Notes: generated by a model not told the origin, from the sequence alone. A stretch of DNA of 64,000 bases from Cyclobacterium sp. 1_MG-2023 (GCF_030546805.1 NZ_JAUOPC010000013.1:124001-188000), one strand, 5' to 3'; numbered from the stretch's first letter, positions 19,816 to 30,089 are shown. A program made the numbers and translations.

Positions 19816-21522
19816 ATGAACAAACTAAACTATTTTGTATTGTATCTGGCATGTATAGGCTTGATTTCTTGTGATGACTATTTTCTTCCTGAACCAGACA
19901 ATACCTACACTGATGAGATTTTATTGACAAGACCAAGCTTTGTTGAAGGGCTGTTAATGCAAGGCTATACGGGCTTACCAAATGGTTATAGTTTTAACAC
20001 TGAAACAGCTACCGATGATGCGGTTACGAATGACCTGAATTCCGGTTATCTGCGTTTGGCGACTGGTGAATGGTCTTCTCAGTATGGGGCCTTGGGTTCT
20101 TGGAGTGAGGACTATACTAAAATATATTACTTGAATAAATTTCTGGATATTTATGAATCGGCGAACTATGCCGTGGATATCTCAAGACCGGCTGCTGATA
20201 ATGACATCAGGAACGCCCTTTATCTAAAAAGACTAAAAGGAGAGGCCCATGGATTAAGAGCATGGTATAAATTTGAACTTCTAAGGGCTTATGGAGGAAA
20301 AAGTGAAGACGGAATATTATTGGGATTCCCGATAGTTGATAATACACTTTTACCGGAAGACAATTTAGAATTACCTCGAAACACCTATGCGGAGTCCGTT
20401 AATAGTATTTTATCAGATATAGATGTAGCGATAGCCAATTTACCTGATGTTTATGTGAATACAGGTGATGCTAATTTCGATGCTGTTATGGGGAGTAAAA
20501 TTGATGGCCGAATAAATGGCAAAGCAGCGAAAGCATTGAGATCCAGAGTAGTCTTACAGGCCGCCAGCCCGGCTTTCTCGGAATCAAGTGGCGTAAGCTG
20601 GGATGATGCAGCAAAGATATCAGGTGAATTTTTAATTGAATTGGGCGATTTGTACCAGGATGGAATAACCTTTTATTCCACCATAGACAATAAGGAACTA
20701 ATTTGGAATCAATCAAGACAATTAACCCTTTCATGGGAGAATCAGAATTTCCCTCCGTCTCTTTTTGGCTTTGCAAGAACTAACCCTTCTCAAAACCTTG
20801 TGGATGCATTCCCGATGAGTAATGGCTATCCAATTAGCCATGAACTAAGCGGCTATGATCCTGACAATCCTTATAAAAACAGAGACTCAAGGTTAGACGC
20901 CTATATCATATACAATGGATCTGAATTTAAGAACAGTACAATTTTCACCTATGAAGGCCAACTATTAGATGGTATTCGGGCACAGGAAAATTCCACCCGA
21001 ACTGGTTATTACCTAAAAAAACTGATGGATGAAAGTGTAAGCCTTAGACCAGGTAATCAGGTTTCTACGAATCATATTTATACCATCTTTCGTGAGACAG
21101 AAATACATCTAAATTTCGCTGAAGCTGCAAACGAAGCGTGGGGACCAGATGGAGACCCTTATGGTTATGGATTCACAGCGAGAACAATCGTAAGAGGTTT
21201 GCGCGCTCGCGCAGGAATATCATCAACTGACAACTATTTGAATGGAATAAATTCGATTGAAGAAATGCGGACACTTATAAGAAACGAAAGACGTCTTGAA
21301 TTGTGTTTCGAAGATTTCAGGTTTTGGGATATACGTAGATGGAATGATATCACTACCATGCAGGAACCTGTGAGAGGTGTTTATATTACCAATTCACAAG
21401 ATGAGAATTCCTATGATTACAGGGTTGTAGAAAACCGTACTTATGAACCCTTCATGATATATGGTCCCATACCATACAATGAAACGCTTAAGTACAATCT
21501 AAAACAAAATAACGGGTGGTAA
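19816..21522 (+). CDS. SusD/RagB-family lipoprotein, partner of the second SusC
   Basis: Surface glycan-binding lipoprotein of 568 residues from ATG 19816; the frame is open from GTG 19801, but the ATG places the signal peptide at the very N-terminus with lipobox LISC (Cys19). SusD hallmarks: LKRLKGEAHGLRAWYKFELLRAYGG, the VVLQAASPAFSES stretch, the HLNFAEAANEAWG helix and RNERRLELCFEDFRFWDIRRW near the C-terminus, ending in NGW. It lies 18 bases after the second SusC and is followed closely by the DUF1735-like lipoprotein. Confidence 0.93.
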   Translation: MNKLNYFVLYLACIGLISCDDYFLPEPDNTYTDEILLTRPSFVEGLLMQGYTGLPNGYSFNTETATDDAVTNDLNSGYLRLATGEWSSQYGALGSWSEDYTKIYYLNKFLDIYESANYAVDISRPAADNDIRNALYLKRLKGEAHGLRAWYKFELLRAYGGKSEDGILLGFPIVDNTLLPEDNLELPRNTYAESVNSILSDIDVAIANLPDVYVNTGDANFDAVMGSKIDGRINGKAAKALRSRVVLQAASPAFSESSGVSWDDAAKISGEFLIELGDLYQDGITFYSTIDNKELIWNQSRQLTLSWENQNFPPSLFGFARTNPSQNLVDAFPMSNGYPISHELSGYDPDNPYKNRDSRLDAYIIYNGSEFKNSTIFTYEGQLLDGIRAQENSTRTGYYLKKLMDESVSLRPGNQVSTNHIYTIFRETEIHLNFAEAANEAWGPDGDPYGYGFTARTIVRGLRARAGISSTDNYLNGINSIEEMRTLIRNERRLELCFEDFRFWDIRRWNDITTMQEPVRGVYITNSQDENSYDYRVVENRTYEPFMIYGPIPYNETLKYNLKQNNGW

Positions 21523-21548
21523 GAATTAATTCACTAATTGGCTATAAT

Positions 21549-22613
21549 ATGAAAAAGATAATTATTTACTTAATATTAGTCATTGGAACAATGGCTTGCA
21601 AAGACCAGGAATTCGAATTTTATGATTTTGATTATACTGCCGTATATTTCCCTATACAACTTCCGTTAAGAACATTATCTCTTGGAGAAGATAGAATTGA
21701 CAACACGCTGGATAAAAGCCTACAATTTGACATTGCCGTTTCAATTGGGGGCCTGTATGCGGCCAATAATAATGATTGGTCTGTAGATTTCGAAATTGAC
21801 AATTCCCTTACAGATAGTGCCTACATTATTGTTGACGATGAAACAATTAAGATTCAACCTTTACCTACAGAATATTATACCCTGGAACACTCATCAATGA
21901 TAACTATACCCAGAGGATCATTTAATGGGACCGTTAGGGTCCAATTGACCAATGCTTTCTTTGATGACCCTATAGCTTTAAGTGGTGCTTATGTTATGCC
22001 TTTACGTATTACAAATACATCAGCGGATAGTATTTTAGTAGGCGCTCCAGCAAATGCTGATATACAAAACCCAGACAAAAGAGACCTTAATGACTGGGAA
22101 GCAGGTAAGAGCCCAAAAGACTGGGTCTTGTATGGCATCAAATATGTTAACGGTTATCACGGATCCTATTTACAGAGAGGACAAACCATTGTTTATTCTG
22201 GAGATACTCCAATTGACACTGTAACATACAGGGACATACATGTGGAAAGAGACAACATTGTTTTTCTTACAACATCAGGTAAAAACACTGCGGTTACTAA
22301 TTTCATAAGCCAAAACACAAGCACAACAGGAGGGTATGCGATGAACTTGGAATTCCCAAACATGTGGGGAACTCCTGGCGGGGACATTGTGATAACCCCA
22401 AGTGAAGGATCATCATTTGCCGTAACAGGAAGTGGACAATTTATGGACAAAAATACAAGTACAGAATCTATTATAGGAATTGACATGCAATCGATGCATT
22501 TAAATTATACTTATGAAGCTGATGGAAATACTTATGTAGCTTCAGATACCCTGGTCTTTAGAGATAGAGATTTGAAGTTTGAAGAGAACTCCATAATAAT
22601 TTCAGAAAATTAA
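21549..22613 (+). CDS. DUF1735-like surface lipoprotein (SusE/SusF position)
   Basis: 354 residues from ATG 21549, with a lipoprotein signal ending GTMAC (Cys17). An upstream in-frame start at 21516 would overlap the susD stop and adds 11 unlikely residues. The N-terminal half resembles DUF1735 (BT_3987-type) domains, with VYFPIQLPLRTLSLGED and a beta-sandwich region ending GAYVMPLRITNTSADSILVG. The C-terminal half looks like a second beta-sandwich. Such proteins follow susCD and bind glycan at the cell surface, so this is the likely SusE/F equivalent. It is the last gene before the terminator at 22834-22868. Confidence 0.75.
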   Translation: MKKIIIYLILVIGTMACKDQEFEFYDFDYTAVYFPIQLPLRTLSLGEDRIDNTLDKSLQFDIAVSIGGLYAANNNDWSVDFEIDNSLTDSAYIIVDDETIKIQPLPTEYYTLEHSSMITIPRGSFNGTVRVQLTNAFFDDPIALSGAYVMPLRITNTSADSILVGAPANADIQNPDKRDLNDWEAGKSPKDWVLYGIKYVNGYHGSYLQRGQTIVYSGDTPIDTVTYRDIHVERDNIVFLTTSGKNTAVTNFISQNTSTTGGYAMNLEFPNMWGTPGGDIVITPSEGSSFAVTGSGQFMDKNTSTESIIGIDMQSMHLNYTYEADGNTYVASDTLVFRDRDLKFEENSIIISEN

Positions 22614-23085
22614 TCGGTCTTTCAAAAGGACTTATTTTAAACAGGGTTTCATTTATCTTTTAATAATAACTACCCCCTGTATAAATGAAACTAATTGATC
22701 CACTTGGTTATTTATTCTCCTCAAGCTATTCATTTAAAGTTTGAGAATACATTGAGTGATTATGGTGAATAGTTTGAAAATTAAGAATTTCTGGAGGATA
22801 GACGTTTATCGAGATTCATATCTCATTTCAAACAAATGCGACCAAAACCAAAATTTTTGGTCGCATTTAATTTAACCCTGCAAATAAGATTATACTAGAT
22901 TTTGCTAGATAATTAAAGTATTTCTCTATCTAAACCATCACTATTAGCCTTTTTCTTGCTTTTACACTGGCTGCAAGGTGACAATCATTAAATAAACAAA
23001 AAATTCAGTTGTGACGATTTTCAACTTCCTTTATTGCTTTTCGTGACGCTTAAGAATAGAACTTTACAACTTAAATTTTCATAGA
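22614..23085. other. Intergenic region between the transport operon and the enzyme genes
   Basis: About 470 bases. An 11-bp inverted repeat (22646-22656 with 22681-22691, GTTTCATTTAT and its complement) lies 33 bases after the last stop codon and could protect the mRNA end. A strong terminator follows at 22834-22868. The remaining bases before 23086 should hold a separate promoter for the enzyme genes, but no convincing -33/-7 pair was found. Confidence 0.5.
22834..22870 (+). terminator. Rho-independent-type terminator after the double susCD operon
   Basis: Perfect 14-bp stem, 22834-22847 (AAATGCGACCAAAA) with 22855-22868, and a seven-base loop. The A/T-rich flanks make it symmetric. It separates the transport operon from the beta-helix enzyme genes. 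Confidence 0.8.
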
Positions 23086-25533
23086 ATGAAGAATGCTTTT
23101 TTAGCATGCATGATGATGTTTTTTTCATTTAGCCTAACAGCCCAAGGCTTAGACATTGATTTAGTTTTGAAAAAAGGGGAAATTGAAATTAAACCCAGTT
23201 TTAACAACTGCAGCTATTATTTTTATCCCAAGGGAGTATCAGAAAAGGAATATATTGTTGATTTTCGTCGCAAGGGGACAGAAGCTTGGCAAGCTACGTT
23301 CAAGACAATTAGCGACCTACCTGTTGGGGTTTGGAAAGGAAGTATTTTTGGATTAGAAGAAAATACCGAATGGCAATTACGCGTACGCTCCTCACTTGAT
23401 AGTACCCAGATTATTTTTCAGGAAGATTTTCGCACATGGACTAGTAATCCACCCATCGCAAAAGTAATCGACTTGAGTAAAGTAAAAGTGGATAATAAAG
23501 GAGGAATTGTAATAACCGAGGAGGGCAAATCGGACGGCTGGATCAAATATACTGCACCACCAGAGTGGGTATTAAAAAGACAATACATAGATAAGGATTC
23601 TCAAACTGCTGCAGTGCTATTTCAAAATGCGAAGTATGTAATCTTAGAAAATGTAACCATTGAAGGGGGCTACAATCATGGAGTTGAAGTACATGAATCG
23701 GAATATGTACGCATCATCAACTGTGACATATCCGGTTGGGGGCGTATTGGCAAACAGGTTTTCACGCGTAAAAGTAAACGGAGTAGCAACAGTATTGGTA
23801 GGTATCTGGACTCGAATGGGAAAGTGATAAATTATGACGCTGGAGTGAAAATAATGAATAGCCTCGGCACAGTAGTAGAACGATCTTACATTCATGATCC
23901 TCGCGGGAGAGCCAATGCTTGGATGTTTTCACATCCTACCGGACCCAGTGCCATATATGTATTGAATTCACGAGGAGGTAATGTGATCCGATACAATGAC
24001 ATGGTAGGAAGCGATGAGCATCGGTGGAATGATGTTATTGAATCCTCTGAAAATGGTGCTGCAAGGGGCGGTTTTTACAGGGATAGTGACATATATGGTA
24101 ATTACCTGGCTTTTGGTAACGATGATAGTGCAGAACTAGAGGGAGGCGGAATGAACAATCGATTTTACCAAAACAAGGTAGAAGGCACCTTAATGGGGGT
24201 CAGTACAGGAGCTACTATACTAGGGCCACAATTTGTGTTTGGCAACCTAATTACAAACCTTGGCGATGAAAGCGGTTTAACATTTAACTTCTTTAAAAAT
24301 GGCCATGGAAATCCCCAGGGTGGTAAAAGGTATTATTTAAACAATACACTTTATGGGTTCAATACAGCACCCTATCACAGCTATCACAAACCAATTCCTC
24401 ACCGCCAAATTGGTTTTATGCGCAATAATATCTTTTCTTCTGCCAATCAAAGCCCTGTTGACTGGGCAAAGTGGGACGATTTTGACAATGACTTATTTTG
24501 GATTGAAAATGACCTTCAACTCTCCCAAGAAGTTCTATTAGGGTATCACCGCAATGGTCTGGAATTGAATGGTATTGCAGGTGATCCGCAATTGATAGAT
24601 CCACTAAAGGGGAATTATCAATTGCCACCTAATAGCATCGCTTCGGGTAAATCAGTAGCGCTACCCAATCTCCTTCCTGAAGGAGAAAACATGGGTGCTT
24701 TCATAAATGGGATAAATGCTTTACCATTTCGCCCCTTAGCTTTAACCGCCTATCCCCAAGAGTTGAGTTTTATCGCTCCTTTTCAAAAAACAGAAATGGA
24801 AGTAAGCTTAAGCTTACCTGCTTCGGAAAAACAGGCCATCAAATTTAAAATCCACCAAAACAAGGTTTTCAATTGGTTTCAAGTACGCCCTTCTTCAGGG
24901 GAATTAAATCCCGGGGAGTCTATTAAACTCAGGGTCACACTTGACAAAAACAGACTACATGGCCGCCCTTTATTCAGAGGAGCTTTTATTATAAGAACCC
25001 CGGATGGACTCTCACGTCCGATCTCCCTATATGCAAAGGGTGAATTTAAGGAAGACCTTAAACCTTCAGCTGCTCCCAATACAGTCTATATTGAAACTGC
25101 ACGTATCTCTGACATGGCAGCATTCATTAAAACCTCAGATAACCCTTCCGTTTCCAAAGGCAAATACCTTGAGCTGGATGACGATGCAAAAGAAATACCG
25201 ATGGAAGCGGAATTTAATATTAAAAAGACAGGAAGATATTTTTTATTGATGCGGATGGCAATCAAGGAAAATCGAAGGCCACGAAAAATCCAGGTAACCT
25301 TGGACGACAATCCTAAAGAAACTTTTCAATTTCAACCAGGTTATCGCTGGGGTTCCGTAGATGAAAATGATTTTAGAGTCATGTTTTTGCAAGAGCTTGG
25401 AGATGAATTACAAGCCGGCAAACATCGGCTATCGATGAAGATGATCAATGGAAATATAAATCTAAATCAGATTATCATAACAGATAATCCAAGGGTGTTT
25501 TTTGAACAATATTGGCATCAAGTGAAAGAATAG
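23086..25533 (+). CDS. Secreted right-handed beta-helix protein with N- and C-terminal sandwich domains
   Basis: 815 residues. Signal peptide 1-19 (MMFFSFSLTAQ). Residues 20-125 look like a fibronectin-III-like sandwich (VDFRRKGTEAWQATF, GLEENTEWQLRVRSS). Residues 165-470 form a parallel beta-helix with conserved YIHDPRGRAN, HPTGPSAIYV, GGNVIRYNDM, RDSDIYGNYL and DDSAELEGGGMNNRF. The last 240 residues contain an immunoglobulin-like part and a possible carbohydrate-binding sandwich. The helix core is clearly related to the protein encoded at 28389-30089. The fold suggests a polysaccharide lyase or glycosidase for the PUL substrate, but I cannot place it in a CAZy family. Confidence 0.75.
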   Translation: MKNAFLACMMMFFSFSLTAQGLDIDLVLKKGEIEIKPSFNNCSYYFYPKGVSEKEYIVDFRRKGTEAWQATFKTISDLPVGVWKGSIFGLEENTEWQLRVRSSLDSTQIIFQEDFRTWTSNPPIAKVIDLSKVKVDNKGGIVITEEGKSDGWIKYTAPPEWVLKRQYIDKDSQTAAVLFQNAKYVILENVTIEGGYNHGVEVHESEYVRIINCDISGWGRIGKQVFTRKSKRSSNSIGRYLDSNGKVINYDAGVKIMNSLGTVVERSYIHDPRGRANAWMFSHPTGPSAIYVLNSRGGNVIRYNDMVGSDEHRWNDVIESSENGAARGGFYRDSDIYGNYLAFGNDDSAELEGGGMNNRFYQNKVEGTLMGVSTGATILGPQFVFGNLITNLGDESGLTFNFFKNGHGNPQGGKRYYLNNTLYGFNTAPYHSYHKPIPHRQIGFMRNNIFSSANQSPVDWAKWDDFDNDLFWIENDLQLSQEVLLGYHRNGLELNGIAGDPQLIDPLKGNYQLPPNSIASGKSVALPNLLPEGENMGAFINGINALPFRPLALTAYPQELSFIAPFQKTEMEVSLSLPASEKQAIKFKIHQNKVFNWFQVRPSSGELNPGESIKLRVTLDKNRLHGRPLFRGAFIIRTPDGLSRPISLYAKGEFKEDLKPSAAPNTVYIETARISDMAAFIKTSDNPSVSKGKYLELDDDAKEIPMEAEFNIKKTGRYFLLMRMAIKENRRPRKIQVTLDDNPKETFQFQPGYRWGSVDENDFRVMFLQELGDELQAGKHRLSMKMINGNINLNQIIITDNPRVFFEQYWHQVKE

Positions 25534-25639
25534 GTGCGGGGTTTAATTATGAAGTAACACCACATCGCTCCTGTTCATCTTGCATCTTCCATTTAGTTGC
25601 TTGTTTCTGCGGATGGTGATTTGAAGACAAATATAAATT

Positions 25640-28294
25640 ATGAAAAAGATTTTAATTGCAGTTAAACTTGGGGTCTTCCTTACTTTTTTTTCCATGTTTG
25701 ATGGGAAAAGCCAAACTTATGATATTCCTTCAAAAGCTCATTATATCCAGATTACAGCGCTTGAGCTTGAATGGCCAAATTACCTAGAGCCTATAAAGGC
25801 TCCAGGGATCGGCAAAGAAATAATACAGACTGCTGAATTCTTGACTTTAGGTAAAGAATTAATACATCCAAGCCATGGGCTAAAACCCTATACCTCTCAT
25901 TCGGTTGTGGTTAGCTTGAGTAACCAAGATTTGTCCTCCAATAAAGCATTGGAAACTGAGAATAAACACCTTAAACAGCCCCCCAAATCAAGACTTAATA
26001 GCCCCTACATCTTACCTCCTGCCACCATGTATGTCTCCCCTAGTGGTAGTGACAGTAATGATGGGCGAAGTGCTGACACTCCGTTCAAAACCATTTCCAA
26101 GGCAGTAGCAACTGTTCAGCCCGGAGATGTGGTTTATTTGCGTGGTGGCGTTTATCCAATAAAAGCAACTTTCCATAGGTCGGGTACTTCTTCCCGAAAA
26201 ATTGTATGGGCTTCTTACCCCGGTGAATGGGCTTATTTTGATGGTTCGGAATTACCTAAAGTACCTAAAAGTAAGGATTTCTTAACAGTGAAAGCCAACC
26301 ATAATGTATTTGCTAATTTTACGATTAGCAATGGCCCCCATCGAGGCATCATCGTTTTCGGATCAAACAATCTGATAACCGGTCTGGTATCCCATGGGCA
26401 CAACTTCACCGGCATCCAAAACTACAACGGTAACAATAATATTTATGAGTGGTGCGTAGCTTACGGAAATTACGACTCGGTTCCCATGTCGGGCGATCCT
26501 GCTAAAGCAGGGAATAATGCTGATGGTATCGGCATAACAACCGGTAGTGGCAATATCATTAGACGAAATTTGGTTTATAATAATTCAGATGATGGAATAG
26601 ATGTATGGGAAGGTGAAAATTCAGTGGTTGAATACAACATGGCATACGATAATGGCTATGGACCGGAAGGCAATGGAAACGGGTTCAAAGGAGGTGGACC
26701 AAGCGGAGGAAATAATATTTTCAGAAACAACGTGGCTTTTCACAATAAGAAAAGAGGGTTCACTGATAACAATGCATCAAATGTCTCTTTTATTAATAAT
26801 ACCGCTTACAACAATAATAGAGGAGACAATACCGGAACGGCCGAGTATGGCGCAAGCTTCCAAGCAACCCAACCGACAGGCAATGTTTTTAAGAACAACC
26901 TAACCATCTCCGGTACCGGGAATACCGTGGACATCAGCCCTAATTCAACTCAAGAGAAGAACAGTTGGAACCTAAACATTCCCTCACCTCAATTTAAAAG
27001 CACAAACCGTAACAATCCCAATTTCCTTCACCTCTCCCCCGGCAGTCCTGCAATTGGCGTTGGTGAGGGTGGGGTGAACCTTGGAAGTGACGAATCAACT
27101 TTTGACCTGCTTCGTCTGCAGGAGGCCGGAACTTCTCCATCGTCTAGAAATATTGGCCCTCAGGAAATTAGTCAAACAGCCCTCGGTTTTGGAGAGCGCA
27201 ATCTTTTCGTATCCCCTACAGGAAATGGGTCAAATTGCTCACAGGAAAACCCTTGTAATCTCAGTACCGGAATTAGCCTGTCCCGAGCTGGAGATGTTGT
27301 ATTTCTAAGAGGCGGGCAATACGACTTACCAGTGGGAAATATCTTATTCAATAAATCGGGCAAGCAAGACAACCCGATAATTTATGAGAGCTATCCCGGT
27401 GAGCTTGCTATTTTTGATGGGGCCGGTCATGCAAAAGCAGCAAAGGTTCGCATTCAATTAACTGGAAATTGGATAGTGTTGCGACGAATTGAAGTAAGAA
27501 ACATGCCACAAACTGGTCTTCGCATAACCGGAAATCACAATTTAATGGATGGAATCCATTCACATCATAACTCAGGGACCGGAATTCACATTTTTAGTGA
27601 TTACAAAGCCTATCCATATGGTGCTGAAGGGTCCTACAACACCGTAAAGAATTCAATTGTTCATGACAACTCGGATGCAGGTTTAACCTATGCAGATGAC
27701 AATTGGGGCAATAATGGAGGAGACGCCGATGGTATTAGCATTTCTTCCGGAGATGGAAATATGGCTATTAATAATCTTGTCTATCATAACTCAGACGATG
27801 GAGTTGATTCATGGAGATCCACAAATACTGAGTTTGCATACAATATCATCCACTCCAATGGAATCGCCAATGGTAACGGAAATGGAATAAAGGCTGGCGG
27901 AGCAAATCAAAGCTTCAACACCTATGTGCATCACAATATCTCGTACAACAATCGAGCTACTGGTATAGACTTTAATAGTGGTGTGGATGTCCTCTTTTAT
28001 AACAACGTCTCTTACATCAACAATACAGGCTATACTCTAGGAAAAACCACTACCACCGTTAACAATATTGAATTTGGCAATAAGGCTCCAAGCTACCGAA
28101 GCGGAAATCATCACCACAACAGTTGGAATTTGTCTGAATACACAGTTTCTGCCGGTGATTTTGTAAGTTTGGATCCGGATTCAGCAGATTTCCTAAGATT
28201 AAAAGCCGAGTCTGGAATTGTGAATATTGGATTTGACGTTGGTTTTTCATTCATAGGCTCCGCTCCTAATCTTGGAGTTTATGAACAATATTAA
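25640..28294 (+). CDS. Secreted protein with two tandem PL9-type pectate-lyase-like beta-helices
   Basis: 884 residues with signal peptide 1-24. After a 100-residue linker there are two homologous beta-helix modules, about 129-480 and 521-884. Each opens with a similar strand set (YVSPSGSDSNDG and FVSPTGNGSNC; GDVVYLRGG and GDVVFLRGG). Each carries the PL9 hallmarks: NADGIGI with NSDDGIDVWE (calcium Asp residues) and GNGNGFK (Lys350, base position) in module 1; DADGISI, NSDDGVDSW and GNGNGIK (Lys751) in module 2. In PL9 enzymes these Asp residues bind calcium and the Lys abstracts the proton, so both modules look competent. The expected reaction is beta-elimination of pectate or a related uronate glycan. 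Confidence 0.82.
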   Translation: MKKILIAVKLGVFLTFFSMFDGKSQTYDIPSKAHYIQITALELEWPNYLEPIKAPGIGKEIIQTAEFLTLGKELIHPSHGLKPYTSHSVVVSLSNQDLSSNKALETENKHLKQPPKSRLNSPYILPPATMYVSPSGSDSNDGRSADTPFKTISKAVATVQPGDVVYLRGGVYPIKATFHRSGTSSRKIVWASYPGEWAYFDGSELPKVPKSKDFLTVKANHNVFANFTISNGPHRGIIVFGSNNLITGLVSHGHNFTGIQNYNGNNNIYEWCVAYGNYDSVPMSGDPAKAGNNADGIGITTGSGNIIRRNLVYNNSDDGIDVWEGENSVVEYNMAYDNGYGPEGNGNGFKGGGPSGGNNIFRNNVAFHNKKRGFTDNNASNVSFINNTAYNNNRGDNTGTAEYGASFQATQPTGNVFKNNLTISGTGNTVDISPNSTQEKNSWNLNIPSPQFKSTNRNNPNFLHLSPGSPAIGVGEGGVNLGSDESTFDLLRLQEAGTSPSSRNIGPQEISQTALGFGERNLFVSPTGNGSNCSQENPCNLSTGISLSRAGDVVFLRGGQYDLPVGNILFNKSGKQDNPIIYESYPGELAIFDGAGHAKAAKVRIQLTGNWIVLRRIEVRNMPQTGLRITGNHNLMDGIHSHHNSGTGIHIFSDYKAYPYGAEGSYNTVKNSIVHDNSDAGLTYADDNWGNNGGDADGISISSGDGNMAINNLVYHNSDDGVDSWRSTNTEFAYNIIHSNGIANGNGNGIKAGGANQSFNTYVHHNISYNNRATGIDFNSGVDVLFYNNVSYINNTGYTLGKTTTTVNNIEFGNKAPSYRSGNHHHNSWNLSEYTVSAGDFVSLDPDSADFLRLKAESGIVNIGFDVGFSFIGSAPNLGVYEQY

Positions 28295-28388
28295 ATTTTA
28301 ATATATTGCATTACCTATACTGCTAATTCCGACAAAAACAGATTAAAATTTATACCTACCTTACTTTATCATTATCTTAAAATCTATC

Positions 28389-30089
28389 ATGAAACCTTTC
28401 AACTTGATCTTTTTAATGGCTGCCTTATTATTTTTGCATGATGGGTATTGTCAATCACCGGGAGAAAACGCGCCCAACCCATATACCGTCGCAACTTTTG
28501 AATGTGCTGGTTTGTATTGGATTACCCCTGAATCAGGAAATTGCACTGTAAAATATAAAAAGCCGTCGGATGCAGGTTGGACACAGGGATTAGATCTGGT
28601 ATACGACAGCAGAGATGGCCAATATCGTGGAAGCATTGTCGGCCTTGACCCTAATACGGAGTATCAAGTAGAATTAACTAGTGGCAAGGCTAAAACAACC
28701 ATGAATTTCACTACCCGAGATGATCAATTTCCAATAGGAAAAACAACATACCTGCCGGAAGGTGAATCTACTGACCCCATCATTATTACAGAATCCGGAA
28801 CAGCAGAAGGTTACCATTTGGTAACAGTACCTGAAAACACACGTTCCGTGCTTAATATGGGCAATGTAGGCAATGAAGGGATACAAATTGATGCTGACTA
28901 CGTGATCGTCCGTGGAATAGAAGTCCGTAACGCGAAGACAGATGGTATTCGTATCAAGAAAGACAGACATGATATTGTCATCGAACAGTGTTTTATCACT
29001 TTTTGGGGTAGAATAGGTGGCCCCATCACCTACGGGAATTTAGAAGGTAGTACGGATAGTGGAATTAATGCAGAAAATGGCACTTGGAATTTGACCATCC
29101 AACGAAACCTGATTGAAGATCCAAGAGGCGCATCAAACGATTGGGAAACGGGTCACCCGGCAGGCCCTCAAGGCATTACTATTAGAGAAAGTCTGGGAGG
29201 GAATGTTATACGTTATAACGATATTCTATCCACAGAAGATCATGGATTCAATGATGCTATCGGCGGTGGTGCAAATTATTCGAATGTTGGCAATATGAAC
29301 CGAGATTCGGATATTTATGGCAATTTAATCCGTAGTGTGTGGGATGATGCCATCGAAGTTGAGGGAGCCAATATGAACGTAAGAGTATTTGGCAATTATG
29401 CCCATAAATTTTTCAATGGGATCGCCACGGCTTCTACTACCAAAGGGCCAATATACATTTATAGAAATGTAGTTGGAGAAAGCAGAGTAGGACATCGTAA
29501 CCCAAGTGGAGGGGCTTTTATCAAAACCGGAGAGCGTGAGCCCTTTGCCGGAGGTAGAAGGTATATTTTACACAATACGATTGTACAACCAATGGGTGTT
29601 ACCCATGCTTTCTCTGGTCATTCTATTTCCAACACCGTCACACGGAATAATATTTTCGATGTGCCGGGAAGGCTAGCCTCCAACCGTGAAACAGTTGACA
29701 ATAGTGATTATGACTATGATTATTTCTCAGGCCTTTCCTCGGGAGTAGCCAAAGAAGAAAATGGCATAGAAATCAGTACAACACCTTCTGCAACAAGGCT
29801 CTACAGGACTTCTTATGCCTTGGAATATTATCCTCGATCTCGGATCAACTCTATCATCTGGGGAAGGAAGCCCTATCAGTTCGGTGATGTCAAAAGAAAT
29901 ATTACCGACCCTGTGGTCCAAATCCGCAACCCATTGATTGATGGTGGTATCGAAATACCGGGATTTAATGTTGATTTTAAAGGGAATGCTCCAGATGTAG
30001 GGGCTTTTGAAGTAGGCTCCCGCCCACTGGAATTTGGGAGACGGGCCTATTTGGTCCATGATGAAGGCTGGTCTTCTTGGGAGAGGTAG
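28389..30089 (+). CDS. Secreted right-handed beta-helix protein, paralogue of the 23086-25533 product
   Basis: 566 residues. Signal peptide 1-21 (ALLFLHDGYCQ). Residues 30-115 form a fibronectin-III-like sandwich (VKYKKPSDAGWTQGL, GLDPNTEYQVELTSG). The beta-helix at about 150-480 shares the core motifs IEDPRGASNDW, HPAGPQGITI, GGNVIRYNDIL, RDSDIYGNLI and DDAIEVEGANMN with the gene at 23086. Unlike that protein it lacks the long C-terminal sandwich region. It ends GNAPDVGAFEVGSRPLEFG, a common closing segment in such helices. Probable polysaccharide lyase or glycosidase of unassigned family, acting outside the cell or in the periplasm. Confidence 0.75.
   Translation: MKPFNLIFLMAALLFLHDGYCQSPGENAPNPYTVATFECAGLYWITPESGNCTVKYKKPSDAGWTQGLDLVYDSRDGQYRGSIVGLDPNTEYQVELTSGKAKTTMNFTTRDDQFPIGKTTYLPEGESTDPIIITESGTAEGYHLVTVPENTRSVLNMGNVGNEGIQIDADYVIVRGIEVRNAKTDGIRIKKDRHDIVIEQCFITFWGRIGGPITYGNLEGSTDSGINAENGTWNLTIQRNLIEDPRGASNDWETGHPAGPQGITIRESLGGNVIRYNDILSTEDHGFNDAIGGGANYSNVGNMNRDSDIYGNLIRSVWDDAIEVEGANMNVRVFGNYAHKFFNGIATASTTKGPIYIYRNVVGESRVGHRNPSGGAFIKTGEREPFAGGRRYILHNTIVQPMGVTHAFSGHSISNTVTRNNIFDVPGRLASNRETVDNSDYDYDYFSGLSSGVAKEENGIEISTTPSATRLYRTSYALEYYPRSRINSIIWGRKPYQFGDVKRNITDPVVQIRNPLIDGGIEIPGFNVDFKGNAPDVGAFEVGSRPLEFGRRAYLVHDEGWSSWER

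Noticed and set aside
22646-22691. Second terminator after the susCD operon
   Set aside because: The 11-bp inverted repeat is A/T-rich, has a 24-base loop and no T-run; the one at 22834-22868 is much stronger.
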